A DNA stretch of 64,000 nt from Fallopia convolvulus (Eukaryota; Streptophyta; Magnoliopsida; Caryophyllales; Polygonaceae): NCBI GenBank assembly GCA_964016875.1, contig OZ024724.1, forward strand, positions 50,904,438-50,968,437, read 5' to 3'. A model generated the notes under the pieces. It was given only the letters and a program-made list of their open reading frames with translations, did no database searches and was not told the DNA's origin. A program made the translations under genes and the position numbers. Positions 9,600 to 21,660 of the stretch are shown in pieces; position 1 is the first letter of the stretch; each line of letters begins with the position of its first letter.

Positions 9600-11458
9600 G
9601 CTCAGGTAAGTCGTCAAGCTAATGACGTTAAACAAGCGCTTACGGGAGGCAACCCGGTCTTTAGATTTGATTTTTATTATGTTTTTGTTTTTAATTTTTA
9701 GATTAGGTTCTTTTCTAACCTTCCTAGACTAGGATAGAACACTTTTGTTTGGAATAGAATTTTGTGGGATTTCTGCAGGGTCGTAAGCTTCAACCACTCC
9801 ACCTTCACCATGATAAGCTCCACCTCCTTTCCAAGCTTCCAAGAGTGCTTTGTGAGTATCTTCTTCTTATCTCTTTACTTTTTCACATCATTTTTCATGC
9901 ATGGGGACATTGCATGATTTAAGTATGGGGTAGGGGAAGAAGAAAGCTCACATGTTATGTTTGCTTGAGTCTTTATATTAGTTGTTTGCTTGTTGGTTTG
10001 TTGGTTTGTTTTAAAATAAAAAAAAATAAAAAAAAATAAAAAAAAATAAAAAAAAAAATAAAAAAAAAAAAACTGAAAAATCCAAAAATATTTCTTTGTT
10101 TGTTTTAAGATAGAAGAATGCTCCATCTTAGATGTCCTATGATGAGAATTAATTTTTATGCTTATCATATAATTCCTTTGGCATATTTGGATAGTATAGC
10201 CTGAGTCTTGAGAAATTGCTTTTGATTGTGAAAATTGACTTGTGATGAAATTGAGCATATGTGTCTTGAATAGAAGTAGTTGCAATCCAACAAAAATTTT
10301 ACCAAGTGAGGAATTTTGGCCTTAAAGGGAGAACATCAAAAATCCCTCTTCTTTATCTTGTGTGAATTGCTCTCTTTATGCATAAATCTCTTGTCATTGA
10401 TATGGTTATCTATTTCTTGAAACCGCTATGAGATCGTTCATGCATGTTAATTATGATTAAGAACTTATATTTCATAAGCCACTTTTATCCTCTCTTTTAC
10501 CTACCTTTACATTATCCTCTTTTTGAAGCCAATTTGAGCCTTAAGCATTTTATTTTTAGCTCCACAAAATTATTCCCTAGCCGATATAAGCTTGACCCTA
10601 TCCGGGGATTAGGACTTAGTGTTGGTTTGTGATAGTTTTGTTGAGTGAGATTGCTTGGTTCAAGTGTGGGATAATTATGGGTTGGGAAAAGTAATAAAAA
10701 ATCTTGCAGTTTATCATGTAAAAGGAGTTTGGTTCCCTGAATGCACTTGCAAAGAATGAAAGAAAGAAAGAAAAAAAAAAGAGATGGTACCAACCTCCCA
10801 TAAAAAAAATGAAAATCAAAAGGGAGAAAAATAAAGCAAAGAATTGAATAGTGAATAATGTGCATGAGCCAAATTTCCTTAATAATTAGAAGCAAGATTA
10901 AGTTGGGATATTCAAAGGGGTTGAAGAAAGAAGTGAGTTTGAGCATAATGTTGAGAGAGTTTGGTATAATCTTGTATGAGAGTTTTGGCAATGTGAGAGT
11001 TTTTAAGAGTCTTTGATTCCCGGATATTATTAGCACCACATAGCCAAAATATTTTCACGCCTTATTGTCTTTACCAAGCCCCATTACATCCCGGTCGAAT
11101 GGAGTCTTCTATGAAGATTTCATTGAGCCTAAGTTCTTATGATTATTGATGTGTTTTGACTTCTCTAGGTAGAGAGATTGGTGATATAAGTCTCAATGAT
11201 AAAGTTGATGTTGCATAAAGATTGAGATGAGAGTTGATTAAATAGCCTAAACACATGAGAGATGAGTGAAACACATTAAAATCCCTTGTGAGGTTGGATT
11301 GTGATTGCCTATGCTTGAGACTCATACATATGTGATGACGTTAGAATTACTTGTCTACTTTTTCACTTATGTTTAAAATGTTTTGACAAAGGATATGCTT
11401 GAAGATTGTGTTATTGGTCTTGATTTTGCATGATTATTGCTTGAGGACAAGCAAGTCT
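9600..11458 (+). other. Athila-A 3' non-coding region, ORF1 deleted
   Basis: No supported gene is present in about 1.86 kb. At about 9775-9830 the sequence passes from the pre-ORF1 leader (TTTCTGCAGGGTCG) directly to text resembling the last codons of Athila-B ORF1 (CCACTCCACCTTCACC), so the ORF1 body has been lost. Further on, blocks conserved with Athila-B and Athila-C occur: about 10310-10370 (GGCCTTAAAGGGAGAACATC), 10553-10618 (TAGCTCCACAAAATTATTCC) and 11013-11130 (TTCCCGGATATTATTAGCAC). A run of AATAAAAAAAA units occupies about 10013-10072. AAGTATGGGGTA also occurs at about 9923-9934. Confidence 0.8.
9636..9657 (+). promoter_or_regulatory. Conserved post-pol hairpin, Athila-A copy
   Basis: GCGCTTACGGGAGGCAACCC and the bases after it form a CGGG/CCCG stem with an AGGCAA loop, 16 bp downstream of an ACGTTAAA-type stretch. 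The same non-coding motif follows pol or protease in Athila-B (14373-14393), Athila-C (51928-51949) and Athila-D (62224-62244). Its function is unknown to me; the conservation suggests an RNA-level role. Confidence 0.7.
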
Positions 11459-11473
11459 AAGTATGGGGTATTT
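11459..11473 (+). other. Athila-A polypurine tract
   Basis: AAGTATGGGGTATTT directly precedes the 3' LTR, the expected place for plus-strand DNA priming. It follows the family signature GCTTGAGGACAAGCAAGTC. The same signature precedes the 3' LTR in Athila-B (18672-18686), Athila-C (56450-56464) and, on the minus strand, the intron fragment (38451-38470). Confidence 0.75.
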
Positions 11474-12831
11474 TGATGTCCGCTTTTTAGGTAGGTTTTT
11501 AGTGTCTAGATAGATTATATTTAGTTGGTTTTCGTGCTTGAGTTTTATGCTTTTGAGTCTTTTTTGCTTTAGTTTTCGTATTTCCTTGAGATTCGGAAGC
11601 TACGCACCTTTTGTGTCAATTTGTAGGAGTTTTGGAGCTTAGAAGAAGAGTTTGGAGCATTACAAGAGAAGATGGAGATGAAGCGCTCAAGTAAAGTCAT
11701 TGAAGATCAATTTTGAGCTTGGAAAGAGATAGAGAAATTCGTTACAAGAACATAGGAAAAAGAATCGAGTCAAACGGAGTTGTAACGAATCTTCTACGCA
11801 AGTTTTACTCAAGGTTGTTCGAACAAGCTCTCAGGACCGACCCCCAGGGGGGTCGTGAACGACCCTAGTAGGGTCGTGCTAGACCCACCCAAAATTGTAA
11901 GCCTCAGGACCGACCCCAGGGGGGTCGAGAACGACCCTAAATGGGTCGTGCATGGCGCCGACTTCACTCTTATTCCGAGATCTTTTGTGATATATTCTAT
12001 CTTTTATTTTAGGAAGTAGTTTTATCTTGTTTCCTAGTGTAATTAGGGCTCCTTTTTCTCTATAAAAGGGGGCTAGACCTTCTAGTTGATGGGGAGATCT
12101 TTTGCTAGCTTTTGTTTGGAGGTTATTTGGAGATTAAGAGGAAGACTTGGAAGACAAGTTGGAGAAATTTTGTAAGACCTCTTTATATTTATGATCATGT
12201 CTTCTTCTTTCTTTTCAATGTGTGAGTAGTCTTCTTAGATTCTAGGGTTGGGTGAAAACCCAACACAATCATGCATGTCTAAACTTGAATTCATGACTTG
12301 AATGCTTGAAGATCATATCTATCTATCTTGTGCTTAAATCCTTTGCGAAAGTTGAGGCATGTCTTGCAATTAACCTAAAAGCGAAAGTGTAAAGTTGATT
12401 GCTTTGACTAGTTCTAATAGGATTATTTGTGAAAGTAGATATTCCTAGGTTGAAGGATAGATAGAAAGTTGTTTAATTTGCGACAGTTGATTGAATAACT
12501 TGAATTGTTTGCGACAGTTGACTTTTCTATGATCATAATTGCATGATAGTTGTGAATTCTTGTTGAAAGCATGAATGGTTGTTGTTGTGGTAGCCCTAGC
12601 CCTAGGATTGCCTTTTTATATATTTGATTTAAAACTTGTGATTTTGCTTCGATCTCGACCCCCAAAGTCGTGCTCGACCCTTGCTGAACCCTTGCTTTGT
12701 TTGTGTTTCTTGCTTTTCTTAGTTTATCAACTAATCTTTGGCCCTAATCTCATTCCCGTGGACGAACCTGACTCCGCTATACTCAGCGGGGTCTTGAATA
12801 TAAATTTATTTGTTCAAGAAACCCTTCAACA
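11474..12831 (+). repeat. Athila-A 3' LTR (1358 bp, intact)
   Basis: TGATGTCCGC...CTTCAACA. It contains a TATAAAAG box near 12061-12068, the palindrome block at 11830-11955 and the U5 stem-loop at about 12771-12793. It is the uninterrupted reference for the 5' LTR. Confidence 0.95.
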
Positions 12832-12836
12832 ATGAC

Positions 12837-14333
12837 GACCAGCCATGGGTCGGTAACGACCCCCCCCCCCCTTATGTTCAAAAATCGGTCGACTCCGAGC
12901 CAGACAGCACGACTCCAACCCTAACTAAGGTCGATTCAAGTCACTTTTCTCCCTCTTCTTGTTTACTTACTAGTATTCTTCATTCTTCTCTTCCCATTCT
13001 CTCTTCCCATTCTATACATGCTATTAGAGGGGCGACAACCCCTTGGTTTGCGGATTTTGCTATTATGTTGTAGGAAGCATTATTCCCGATGGATTGACTT
13101 CCCAAGCTAAAAAGAAGTTCCTCCATGACGCCAAGCAATACTATTGGGACGATCCTTACCTATTCAAACAAAGGGAGTGATCATATCTTCAGGCGTTGTG
13201 TGTCGGACGATGAGATAGAGGGAGTAATTCGACATTGTCATACTCTTCCAACAGGTGGCCATGCTAAGGGATTCAAAACCATCGCAAAAATTCTTCAAAG
13301 CGGATTCTATTGGCCCAACCTCTTCAAAGATGTTCAAGCATATGTAACGGCGTGTGATGAGTGCCAACATGCGGGAAATATTACATGGAGGAACGAGAAC
13401 CCACTCACGGAAATTCTAGAGGTCGAGCTCTTCTACATTTGGTGTATTGACTTCATAGGACCCTTCCCCTCTTCGGGCCCCTACAAGTACATCCTTGTGG
13501 AGGTCGACTATGTTTCAAAGTGGGTCGAGGCCATAGCCACAAGAACCAATGATGCACGAGTGGTGGCCAAGTTCATGAAGACCAACATCTTTGCCCGCTT
13601 TGGTGTCCCCCGAGCTCTTATTAGCGACGACGGTTCTCACTTCATTGAGCGTAGCTTTGAGACACTTTTGGCCAAGTATGGGGTAGCTCACAAGGTGGCA
13701 ACTCCTTACCATCCCCAAACAAGTGGTCAGGTTGAGATCTCTAACCGGCAAATTAAAAGCATCTTGGAGAAGACAGTTTCCCACTCAAGGAAGGATTGGG
13801 CCTCCAAGTTGGATGATGCACTTTGGGCGTACCGCACCGCCTACAAGACGCCACTCCGCACTACTCCCTACAATCTTGTGAATGGCAAGTCATGTCACTT
13901 GCCCGTCGAGCTTGAACACAAAGCTTTATGGGCTCTCAAGGAGCTCAACATGAACCTCGACGCGGCCGGAGCAAAGCGATTTATGGACTTGCAAGAATTA
14001 GAGGAGTTAAGGCTCAAGGCGTATGAGAATTCCAAGATTTACAAAGAGAGAACCAAGAAGTGGCATGATAATAAGCTCGTCCCGAAGACCTTCAACAACG
14101 GTGATCAAGTACTCCTTTTCAACTCTAGACTTCGACTTTTCCCCGGAAAACTACGAACTCGATGGAGTGGACCATTCGTGGTTCACCACATTTACCCACA
14201 TGGGGCGGTCGACCTCATAGACGAGAATGGAGGGATTTTCAAGGTCAACGGGCATCGATTGAAGAAGTACTATGCAAGGACCGAACTCGATGAGGAAATC
14301 CGAGCCACATGGGCTCTCACATCTTCCGACTAA
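12837..14333 (+). pseudogene. Athila-B linker and integrase
   Basis: It continues the pol interrupted at 1342. A palindrome-rich linker containing a C-run (about 12860-12872) is followed by the ATTPWFADFA segment. Frame breaks lie between about 13060 and 13175. An open frame then runs from 13125 to 14333. Integrase features are the HHCC finger (RHCHTLPTGGHAKGF, CDECQ), the DDE core (CIDFIGPFP, ISDDGSHF, SGQVEISN) and the GPF module (RWSGPFVV). Compared with Athila-A, about 12 residues are missing after the KELN block. The natural C-terminus ending WALTSSD is kept here and shows what Athila-A lost. Confidence 0.93.
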
Positions 14334-15609
14334 GTTGAGGTACTTCTTGTCTAGCTAAAGACGTTAAATAAAGGGCTTATGGGAGGCAACCCGCTTTGTT
14401 TTTGTTATTGGACTTTCTTTTCAACTTAGTTTAATTTGTTCTTATTAGTCTAGAGTAGTTAGGATTCTTGTCTTGCATCTCCACTAACATTTTGTAGGGA
14501 CCTGAGGCGTCGGAAAGGGAACAAGAGGGTTGGAACACGTTGTAACGCAAGGGAACAAAGTCAGGGGAGGTCGGAGACGAACCAAATCCGGTCGGTACCG
14601 ACCCCTTCAAGCAAATACGGTAAAAATTTCAGAAATTCCGAAAATTGCAGGTAAGTCCCTGAACTTTTAACCCTTTTTAACCCTAATCCTCCCCTTCCTT
14701 CCCCCACGCCCCCGACCCATCCCCCTCTAAAAAAGTCCATTACCTCCATTGCTCTCCAAGCTTCACAAATCCATCACTACCCCTCTCAAATCTACAAAAA
14801 CCCATCCTTGTGCTTGTTAATCTATCCAAATCCATCACCAAAAACCAAAAATTCGGCCCCTTCCCACAAATCCCAATTTTTGAACCCCTATAAGTGCTCG
14901 GTTACGACCCCTTTTCTACTTTCATTCTTCTAGTTGCACTCGTTTTTGGTATGTTCTTCTTCTCCCTTGCTCTCAAATTCAAGTTTACTTGATTTATTTT
15001 GGAGGGTTAGTTGAAAATCTAGGTTTTGGGTGTTCTTGAGTTTGAATATGGAATTTTGGGTTGTTTCTATGCTTTGTTTGTCAAATCTACATGATAAGAG
15101 TCGGATTTGTGGTTTGTGAATGGACTTCTTGTTTGTGCTTGGTTGTTTGGTGGAATTCGGGCACATTGGATTTCTCTTGGACTTTTGGTAGCCATTCTAG
15201 GATCTTTGTGCTGAAAATTTTGAGCAAGATTTTGCCCGGCACGGTCGGTGACGACCCAGTTGGGGTCGGTACCGACCCGACAGTGCCGTTGTGTTTGTGT
15301 CTCGGTGCGTCCTTGTGCGTTACTGAGCCTCCAAGGTCGGTTCCGACCCCGGTTGCTTCATAATCTTGATGTTTCATGCTTCTTGAACTTCTTTATCCAT
15401 GATTTGAGTGATTAAAGCATGAGATTTCCCCTCTACTTACATATTTTTCATGATTAAGCATGCTTGGTTGAGATTTTTTCTAACAAAATTAGAGCATGTT
15501 GCTTATTGTAAGTATGGGGTGCTTCTTTGGTTGTATGTGTGCTCTTTGTTTGGTTTTGTCCTTTATAACTTTGGAAATTATCTTGGAAGTTTGAACGTAT
15601 TGTAGGACA
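14334..15609 (+). other. Athila-B pre-ORF1 leader with predicted intron
   Basis: Non-coding. The post-pol hairpin lies at 14373-14393. A strong donor GCAG|GTAAGT sits at 14650/14651, and an acceptor TATTGTAG at 15605 lies 4 bases before the ORF1 ATG (15610). The predicted intron is 955 bp. Athila-C has the same arrangement (52183-53100). This suggests ORF1 is made from a spliced subgenomic RNA. The region also holds the perfect 16-bp palindrome GGGTCGGTACCGACCC (15263-15278) and another AAGTATGGGGT copy near 15509. Confidence 0.6.
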
Positions 15610-17171
15610 ATGGCCTCTTCGTCCAGTCATCCCGCCAAGAAGCAAAAGAAAAAAAAAGCAAAAGGTGGATTGTGTGGAGTTTGATTCCAATGAGCAAAAG
15701 GACCAATTTGTTGAGATGTGGCACGAAGATGTCAGTGTGCGAGCATATCAGAGGGCCGACACCGATAAGATTGGTTTCCATGCGGAGGTTCTTGAGGCCT
15801 TCTCTTGGATTGGAGCTCAACGCCTTATCTTGCATCCTATTGAGGAACATTACGTGGCTCTCACGTGCGAGTTCATGTCTGATTTTCGCTTGTACCCGGA
15901 TGAAACCGACTTCAATAAGTCCATGGTCAGATTTCAGCTTGGCAATAGGCATCATGAGATGGACATAAAAAAGTTCAATAAACATCTTGGCTTCCGTGCA
16001 CCGTCAGGGGTGTACATAGCGAAGGACTTCCCCACCAAGGATTTGTGGCATTACCTCACCGGTAGGGTTGACTTCCCCACCAACGCCCTTCCCGGCCGGT
16101 TCATTGCTAGCTCAGTTTTCAAGATTATCATGCGAATCCTCGGATCCACAATTTGGCCAAGGTACGAGCTCTCGCGCCCCCACAAGCAAGAGCTTGCATG
16201 CTTAGCCATGATGCTCTTTGAAACGCCCAAGCAAATGAATTTGGGGTTCGAGTTTGCCACCTCTATCATGAGCCACCATGCCTAACCCACCCACACTAGC
16301 ACCTACTTTGGTTGGCTTGTGGCTATCCTTGCCAAGTCCGTAAAGATCAAACTTTCCGCCTATTCTTCAAAGAAGGTCATTGCTATGGACGTGAAGTACT
16401 ACAGAAATGCTAAGGTTATCTTCCAATCCGCTACCGGCTTCATCAACATGTTCAAGATCGATGAGAACACGACACATGACGTGGTGCTCACCAAAGAGAA
16501 TCTTGAGCTTTTATACCGGCCCAATTAGTATGATGCATGGGCTCCCACACCTTACCCTTTGGTGCCAAATGTCCGAGTTGATGAGAGGATTAGACGACAA
16601 CCAAGCCGGTATCGGAGAGCCGAGCCTAACCCACCGTCGAGAGAACATGTCTTTGAGTGGGAAACACCAAGTGGCCAGCCCCGGGGGGGGGGGGGGGGGG
16701 GGGGGGGGAGTCGGGGACGACCCACAGGAGGTCGGTTACGACCCAGCAGAGGGCGGAACCCACCATCAACAACATGGTGCCGAACCAATGGACTTCACGA
16801 TGGGATCTCAGACTGACATAGTACCCTATTACTCACACCCCTATGGCTTTGATGGGTCTGGCGGCTCTCATTTTCAAGGACAAGGCACGTATCATACCGG
16901 GTCGAGTTCAGGTGGCAACCCCGATATTTCTCTCCTCTCAGCTAAGATGGACGCCCTAATGCTTCACCAACACCAACTCTATGGGGCATTTAACTACCAC
17001 CACAAACAGTTTGTCAACCACCAACATGAGCTTCAAGACTTCCGGATTGAGTATTATGAAGACCACAAGCAGGATGTTGAGAGGTGGAACAATCAAGTGG
17101 CCTACAACAATTGGTTGGCACAACAACTCTTCCCCACTCCACCTTCACCTCCTAACCCTCCTCAAGAGTGA
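15610..17171 (+). pseudogene. Athila-B ORF1 (ATHILA ORF-1 family), broken
   Basis: The product resembles the plant ATHILA ORF-1 protein family, which occupies the env position; its function is not established. The start MASSSS at 15610 matches Athila-C (MASSSR at 53106). A frameshift in an A-run (about 15645-15660) leads to the frame beginning near 15665. In-frame stops TAA at 16283-16285 and TAG at 16526-16528 follow. A further shift occurs at a 26-G run. Recognisable blocks shared with Athila-C are VRFQLGNR/IRFRLGNE, WPRYELSRP/WPKKELNRP, LACLAMMLFETP/VACFRTILFEEP and LNLGYE/MNLGFE. The tail is His/Gln/Pro rich and ends NPPQE. I see no clear signal peptide or transmembrane span. Confidence 0.82.
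16683..16708 (+). repeat. Poly-G run of 26 in Athila-B ORF1
   Basis: 26 consecutive G interrupt ORF1 between GGCCAGCC and AGTCGGGGACGACCC. It lies immediately next to a GGTCG/CGACC palindrome, like the C-runs at about 12860-12872, 18040-18052 and 52220-52236. The length may be uncertain for sequencing reasons. Confidence 0.9.
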
Positions 17172-18671
17172 TTATCCTTTTCCAACGCTTCAAAGTGTCC
17201 AAGTTAGTTTCTCTTTCCATTCTCTTTACTTTTCTAATCAATGGGGAGATTGATATTTTAAGTATGGGGTGGTTTGGGAGATTACTTGTTTAAGTCATGT
17301 GTTGTCTTGTGTTTTGTTGATGTTTTTGTGTTTTCTTATGTTTATGTCTAGTTTTGCTTGAGTCTTTTTGATTTTTGATTTTAGATGGACAAATGCCCTT
17401 TTTCTTAGATGTCCTAGGATGGAAATTGCTTGCATCATCATGTAAATCCTATAGCATGCTTTAAGAATTGTCTAAACCATGATCTTGCTTTTTGAGTTTT
17501 GAGCTTATAATGGATATTGAGCATGCATATTTCTAAGTGAAAGCAATCCAACAAATTGAACCTAAGTGAGATATTTTTGGCCTATAAAGGATGTATATCT
17601 TATTCCTTTCTCTTTCATGTGTGATTACTCTTCCAAATGCAATTTACCACTTGACAATGGCATGGTTATTTTAAACTTGAAACCAATGGAGATTTACTCA
17701 TTACTTGATTGAATCAAATTATTTTTTACTTATTTTTATAAGCCTATTATATTCCCTTTCCTACCTTACATGATCCCTCTGTTTGTAACCCCTTGTTTTG
17801 AGCTTAAAGCCTATTTCTAGCTCCACAAAAATTTCATAGCCATGATAAGCTTGACCCTTTGATCCGGGATTTAGGACTTAGAATGGATTGTTGAAGATTG
17901 TTGTGGATTGGTTGGGTGAAAACAAAGTGATTGTGAGAGGTAGAGAAGGAGTATTGTTTTTAGAGAATTAAGGTAAGAAGCGTTTCGGGCTCAAAGTGCA
18001 CAAACCAGCTCGTCACCGACCCACAAAGGGTCGCTACCGACCCCCCCCCCCCAAAAAAAAATCAATAAAAAACGGGGTGAATCATGTAATAAGTGCAAGA
18101 GTCCGGAGCCTTCCAAGTAAGAAGAAGAAAAGAACAACAATGAAAATAGGTGAAAAGGGAAGTGTATTGAAAAGTTTGAAGTGTTTGGTAAATGAAAGAA
18201 AGAAGTGTGTTGGTTGAGTGTTATATAGTCTAGGAGTCTTGGTTCCCGGATTAGTTAGCACCACAAGGCCAAAATATTTCCACGCCCTTTGAATTACCAA
18301 GCCCCATTACAACCCGGCCGAATGAAGCTTCTTTGAAGTTTTCATTGAGCCCCCCAAGTTCATTTGATGATTTGACTTGTTTTGATTTCTTCGGTGGAGA
18401 GTTTTTCATATAAGTTCCATTGACTATGAGGTTTTGTGTTTGGAATTTGAGTCGAGTGATTATTGATATACCCTAAACACATTGAGAGTTGAGTGAGACA
18501 CATTCCTTAGTGAGGTTGGATTGTGATTGCTTAGAATGTTCATGTGTGCTATGATATGGAAGTTGTTTGCTCATTATTCTACTTGTGCTTCTTTTTCTTT
18601 AAAGGTGATTCTTGAGCTTTGTTATTTGGTATTGTTGCATGTTAAGTGACTGCTTGAGGACAAGCAAGTCT
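17172..18671 (+). other. Athila-B 3' non-coding region
   Basis: No gene is seen. Blocks conserved with Athila-A and Athila-C recur in the same order: TTAAGTATGGGGTGG (about 17257), GGCCTATAAAGG (about 17580), TAGCTCCACAAAAATTTC (about 17818), GGTTCCCGGATTAGTTAGCA (about 18240) and CCCCATTACAACCCGGCCGA (about 18302). A C-run/A-run sits at about 18040-18060 beside a palindromic GGGTCG...CGACCC motif. Confidence 0.75.
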
Positions 18672-18686
18672 AAGTATGGGGTATTT

Positions 18687-20176
18687 TGATGTCGTACTTT
18701 AAAGTTGGTTTTTGTGGGTAGTTTTCTAGCTAGGTTGAGTCTTTTCTAGGTTTATTGTGTGGTTTTGCATATAACTCCGACCCTCTTTCGAGAGTTGGAG
18801 TCGTTTGTGCTTGTTTGTTGTTTTTGTAGGTATTTGAAGCGTTGAGGAGGAGATATCCCGTTTTTTCAATCTTTCTAGGAGGTAGCATTAGAGTTGTCGT
18901 GTGGTGTTGTGGATAGAAGGGCGAGAGACGTTGATATTTGGAGATTTGATGAATTTTGCAAGATGAAGATGTCTTAGAAGGATCCTAAAGAAGTCTAAGA
19001 AGACCAAGGACGTTTAAGGAAGAAGCATTGAAGAAGAACCGAGCTTTGGGACAAGTTTAGAGCAAAGAAATGAAGGAATCAAGAGCAGGCCATGGTCGGT
19101 GACGACCCACTCTGGGTCAGTACCGAGCGCCTCCGTGTCTCGCGGAAATAAACTTGCGCCTCAAGTTAGGTTTTAGTAAATGTTTTATTTATGGGCCTTT
19201 TTAAGATAAGATTTATTTTCCTTATGAGAACATTCCTACCAATATATAAGGTCTTTTTAGGGTTAATTTAGGGGGGGGGGACGTTTTTGGGAGGCACGAG
19301 AAGAGATGGAACGAGTTTGCAAGTTGGTATTCTAGGGTTTAACTCTTATTCCAAGCTCTTGGACAATTTCAAAAGAGCTTTGGAAGTTTGTTTAAGATTT
19401 GAAGGTTTGTTATTTTTAATTAAAGTTTGCTTTGTTTTGAATAATGCCTTCCCTTTTATCTTTGATTGTTGATTGCGTGATGAATCGTGAGTAGTCTATT
19501 TTTCTAAGGTTGGGGTGAAGCTCGATGTGTTGTGCATGATTAAAGCATGGATCTTTGATTTAAACCATTCCTTTTAATCTCTATCCTTTATCCTCTTGTT
19601 TGTTCTTGATTCCTTGATGAAAGTTGAGGCATGTTCATGTTCATGATTGAGTTGAAAGATTTAAATTGTGAAATTTGGATAATATTTGGGTCGAAGCGAA
19701 AGTTAAAACCTTTAGAAAACAAGTAGGATTGCAAGTTTAGATCTTTACGAAAGTTGAGATATTTGCTTGATTATTTATGGCGAAAGTCATTCATGAGATT
19801 ATTGTTTGTCGATCTTTGATTCATGTTTGCATGCATAGCTTTGTTGTGGTGAATCCTTTGCTATATATCTCTTTTATATTGATTTTTCAAAGTTTATCGT
19901 TACCTAGATAGGTCGTGACCGACCCCCCTTAAGGTCGGTACCGTGCTCCTAGTTTTTCCAATTTTCCCTGTGTTTGCATCGTGTGAAGTAGGTCGGAGAC
20001 GACCCAGTCGGGGTCGGTGTTGAGCACTTGCTGCGTGTGTTTCGTTTTTTTTTGTTTTTTTTTAGGACTAATAGCTAGACTTAGATACTTCTAATTCACG
20101 TGGACGAACCTGACTCTGCTATTCTCAACGGGGTCTTAATTATAAATTTATTTGTTGTCAAGAAACCCTTTCAACA
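18687..20176 (+). repeat. Athila-B 3' LTR (1490 bp)
   Basis: It starts TGATGTCGTA directly after the PPT and ends TTTCAACA. The U5 text (CTGACTCTGCTATTCTCAAC, then GGGGTCTTAATTATAAATTT) matches the other Athila copies. Palindromic GGTCGGTACCG and GGTCGGAGACGACCC motifs lie at about 19090-19130 and 19905-20020. A G-run lies near 19271-19280. The 3' flank begins GTTGT; the matching 5' flank should lie outside the window. Confidence 0.9.
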
Positions 20177-20261
20177 GTTGTTAGGATCGTAAAAAGGCTG
20201 ATACCATATAAGATAATAATATTGTGTAAAAGCTTGATTCTATTGAATATCAAAGAAGGTA

Positions 20262-21187
20262 CGGAAATTCTACGTGGTAACCCTAGGGTTTGACATTATT
20301 TATGAGGTGTACAAATATTTTACATAATATGTTTGGTAACTCTAAGATTAGTACAAAATTTACAATATATCCAAAAAGTTAAATCTAACCTTTTACTGTT
20401 AAGTTTTATATGAAAAAACAATAAAAATCTTTAAAAAAAAATAAAAACAAGATATGTTGAAGTGTACCAATGTTTTAATTTTATACCTAGTGTTCTGATT
20501 ATATGAGAGATCTTCTGCCATAACCCTAGTGGAGAAGCCGGACAACCAAGGAATTGGATTATACATCAATCGATTGCTGCAAAATCAAACCTAATCTGAG
20601 GAGTAAAATATGCCTTTTCAAATTTTTAGACTTATAAATTAATTAGAGATTGGATTAAGATTTGAGTTAACAATTTAAAAATTGGTGTATATTCTGAATC
20701 TGTTTTTCTCGATCATCTTTATAAATTGATTACACTTTAGAAGGGTTATGGTTCCTTATATATTAAAGATGGATGTAATTGATTATACTGTTTTTCGATC
20801 GATCGTGCTTGCCTTATACAAATTGATTATACTGTTTTAATATTTACATTATCTCTTACATTATCTTTCAAAGTTGTTTAGATCAGTGTATGTACTTTCA
20901 AAGTTGTTTAGATAAAAAAACTAGACAAAGTTGTTTTTCTCGATCGTGCTGAGAAAAATGTCGAAGAACTCATAATACTTGTATTTTACGTTTCAATGTA
21001 TCTTGATTTTATTTTCAAGATTTTAATTTATTTTTTTATAAATTTGAGTTAACGGTAAAAGATTAGATTTAATTTTTTAGATATATTGTATATTTTGTAC
21101 TAATCTTGGGGTTACCACACACATTATGTAAAACATTTGCACATTTCATAAATAATGTCAAATCGAGATTACCACGTAGAATTTCCA
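20262..21187. mobile_element. Non-autonomous Mutator-like element (MULE/MITE, 926 bp)
   Basis: Long terminal inverted repeats of about 150 bp: the left end GGAAATTCTACGTGGTAA (from 20263) reappears inverted at the right end (to 21186), and the similarity runs through TTTGACATTATTTATGA and AATCTAACCTTTTAC. It is flanked by a perfect 9-bp duplication AAGAAGGTA (20253-20261 and 21188-21196), the size expected for the Mutator superfamily. It has no transposase. The 85 bp between 20177 and 20261 is apparently host sequence. Confidence 0.82.
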
Positions 21188-21197
21188 AAGAAGGTAT

Positions 21198-21645
21198 TGT
21201 AAGATTATTATAATCTTATTTTGTGGGCTTACATATTATGTACAATTATATTACATGGCTAAATAAGTAACGGGTTTATTTTAAGTGATTCAATTAAGTA
21301 AAGAGACCCTCGGATTTCTAATAAATGGTATGGGCCCAATGGGTGGATACCGGATTTGGCCCAATAGGCTTAATGGGATCCTTTTTGGCCAAATAAATAG
21401 AGACTAGGTTATAGTCCCCAATATGCCAATTTTATTCAGTGCCTCTTTTACGTAACTCTTCCCATCAGAGATAAGGCAAAACCCTAGATTGGCTGAGGAA
21501 GACTACGTACATGTGGCTATCACTAGCTATCGCTTAAGATTCCGCAACAAGATCGATCGCTACCATGGATTCAGGTATGTATTCAATGTTCTTAATATCT
21601 TAATATGATCGATCCTGTCAACTAAAGAGGATTAAAATTCTAACA
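21198..21645 (+). repeat. Copia 5' LTR (448 bp)
   Basis: TGTAAGATTATT...AATTCTAACA. It includes a start codon in good context (CTACCATGG, ATG 21565-21567) followed after GATTCAG by a consensus donor GTATGT (21575). See the copia leader intron. Confidence 0.93.
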
Positions 21646-21647
21646 AG

Positions 21648-21660
21648 TGGTATCAGAGCC
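21648..21660 (+). other. Copia primer binding site (initiator tRNA-Met)
   Basis: TGGTATCAGAGCC lies 2 bp after the 5' LTR, the standard tRNA-iMet complement of plant copia elements. It falls inside the predicted intron 21575-26481, so only unspliced RNA would keep it. Confidence 0.93.

Larger units (their letters stand above)
1343..12831 (+). mobile_element. Athila-A: nearly complete Ty3/gypsy LTR retrotransposon lacking ORF1
   Basis: Direct LTRs start TGATGTCCGC (1343 and 11474) and end CAACA (3639 and 12831). The 5' LTR is about 1359 bp once its solo-LTR insertion and duplicated site are discounted, against 1358 bp for the 3' LTR. The flanks GTGAC/ATGAC form a 5-bp target-site duplication with one change. 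Internal order is tRNA-Asp-type PBS, gag, protease, RT, RNase H, integrase, 3' non-coding region and PPT. By eye the LTRs differ at roughly 17 positions (about 1.2%), several of them C/T changes at CpG. With the commonly used rate of 1.3e-8 substitutions per site per year this is about half a million years. The pol frame is long and open, but gag has frameshifts and the ORF1 seen in Athila-B and Athila-C is missing. Confidence 0.95.
12832..20176 (+). mobile_element. Athila-B, 3' portion (old Ty3/gypsy element split by Athila-A)
   Basis: This is the second half of the element whose RT-RNase H lies at 1-1342. The order is linker, integrase (to 14333), post-pol hairpin, ORF1 leader, ATHILA ORF1 (15610-17171), long 3' non-coding region, polypurine tract (18672-18686) and 3' LTR (18687-20176). 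The two halves meet at a 5-bp duplication around Athila-A (GTGAC at 1338-1342, ATGAC at 12832-12836, one mismatch). Both flanks carry the same CATGGGTCGGT-type linker, which supports a simple split. The 5' LTR is outside the window. Many frameshifts and stops show it is older than Athila-A. Confidence 0.9.

Noticed and set aside
10512..11039. A 175-codon minus-strand frame in Athila-A 3' region
   Set aside because: It is antisense to conserved non-coding blocks, Phe/Leu-rich from A-rich plus-strand DNA, and not conserved as a frame in B or C.
15665..17171. Calling ORF1 a true envelope protein
   Set aside because: No signal peptide, transmembrane segment or cleavage site was visible in the B or C copies; only the position matches env.
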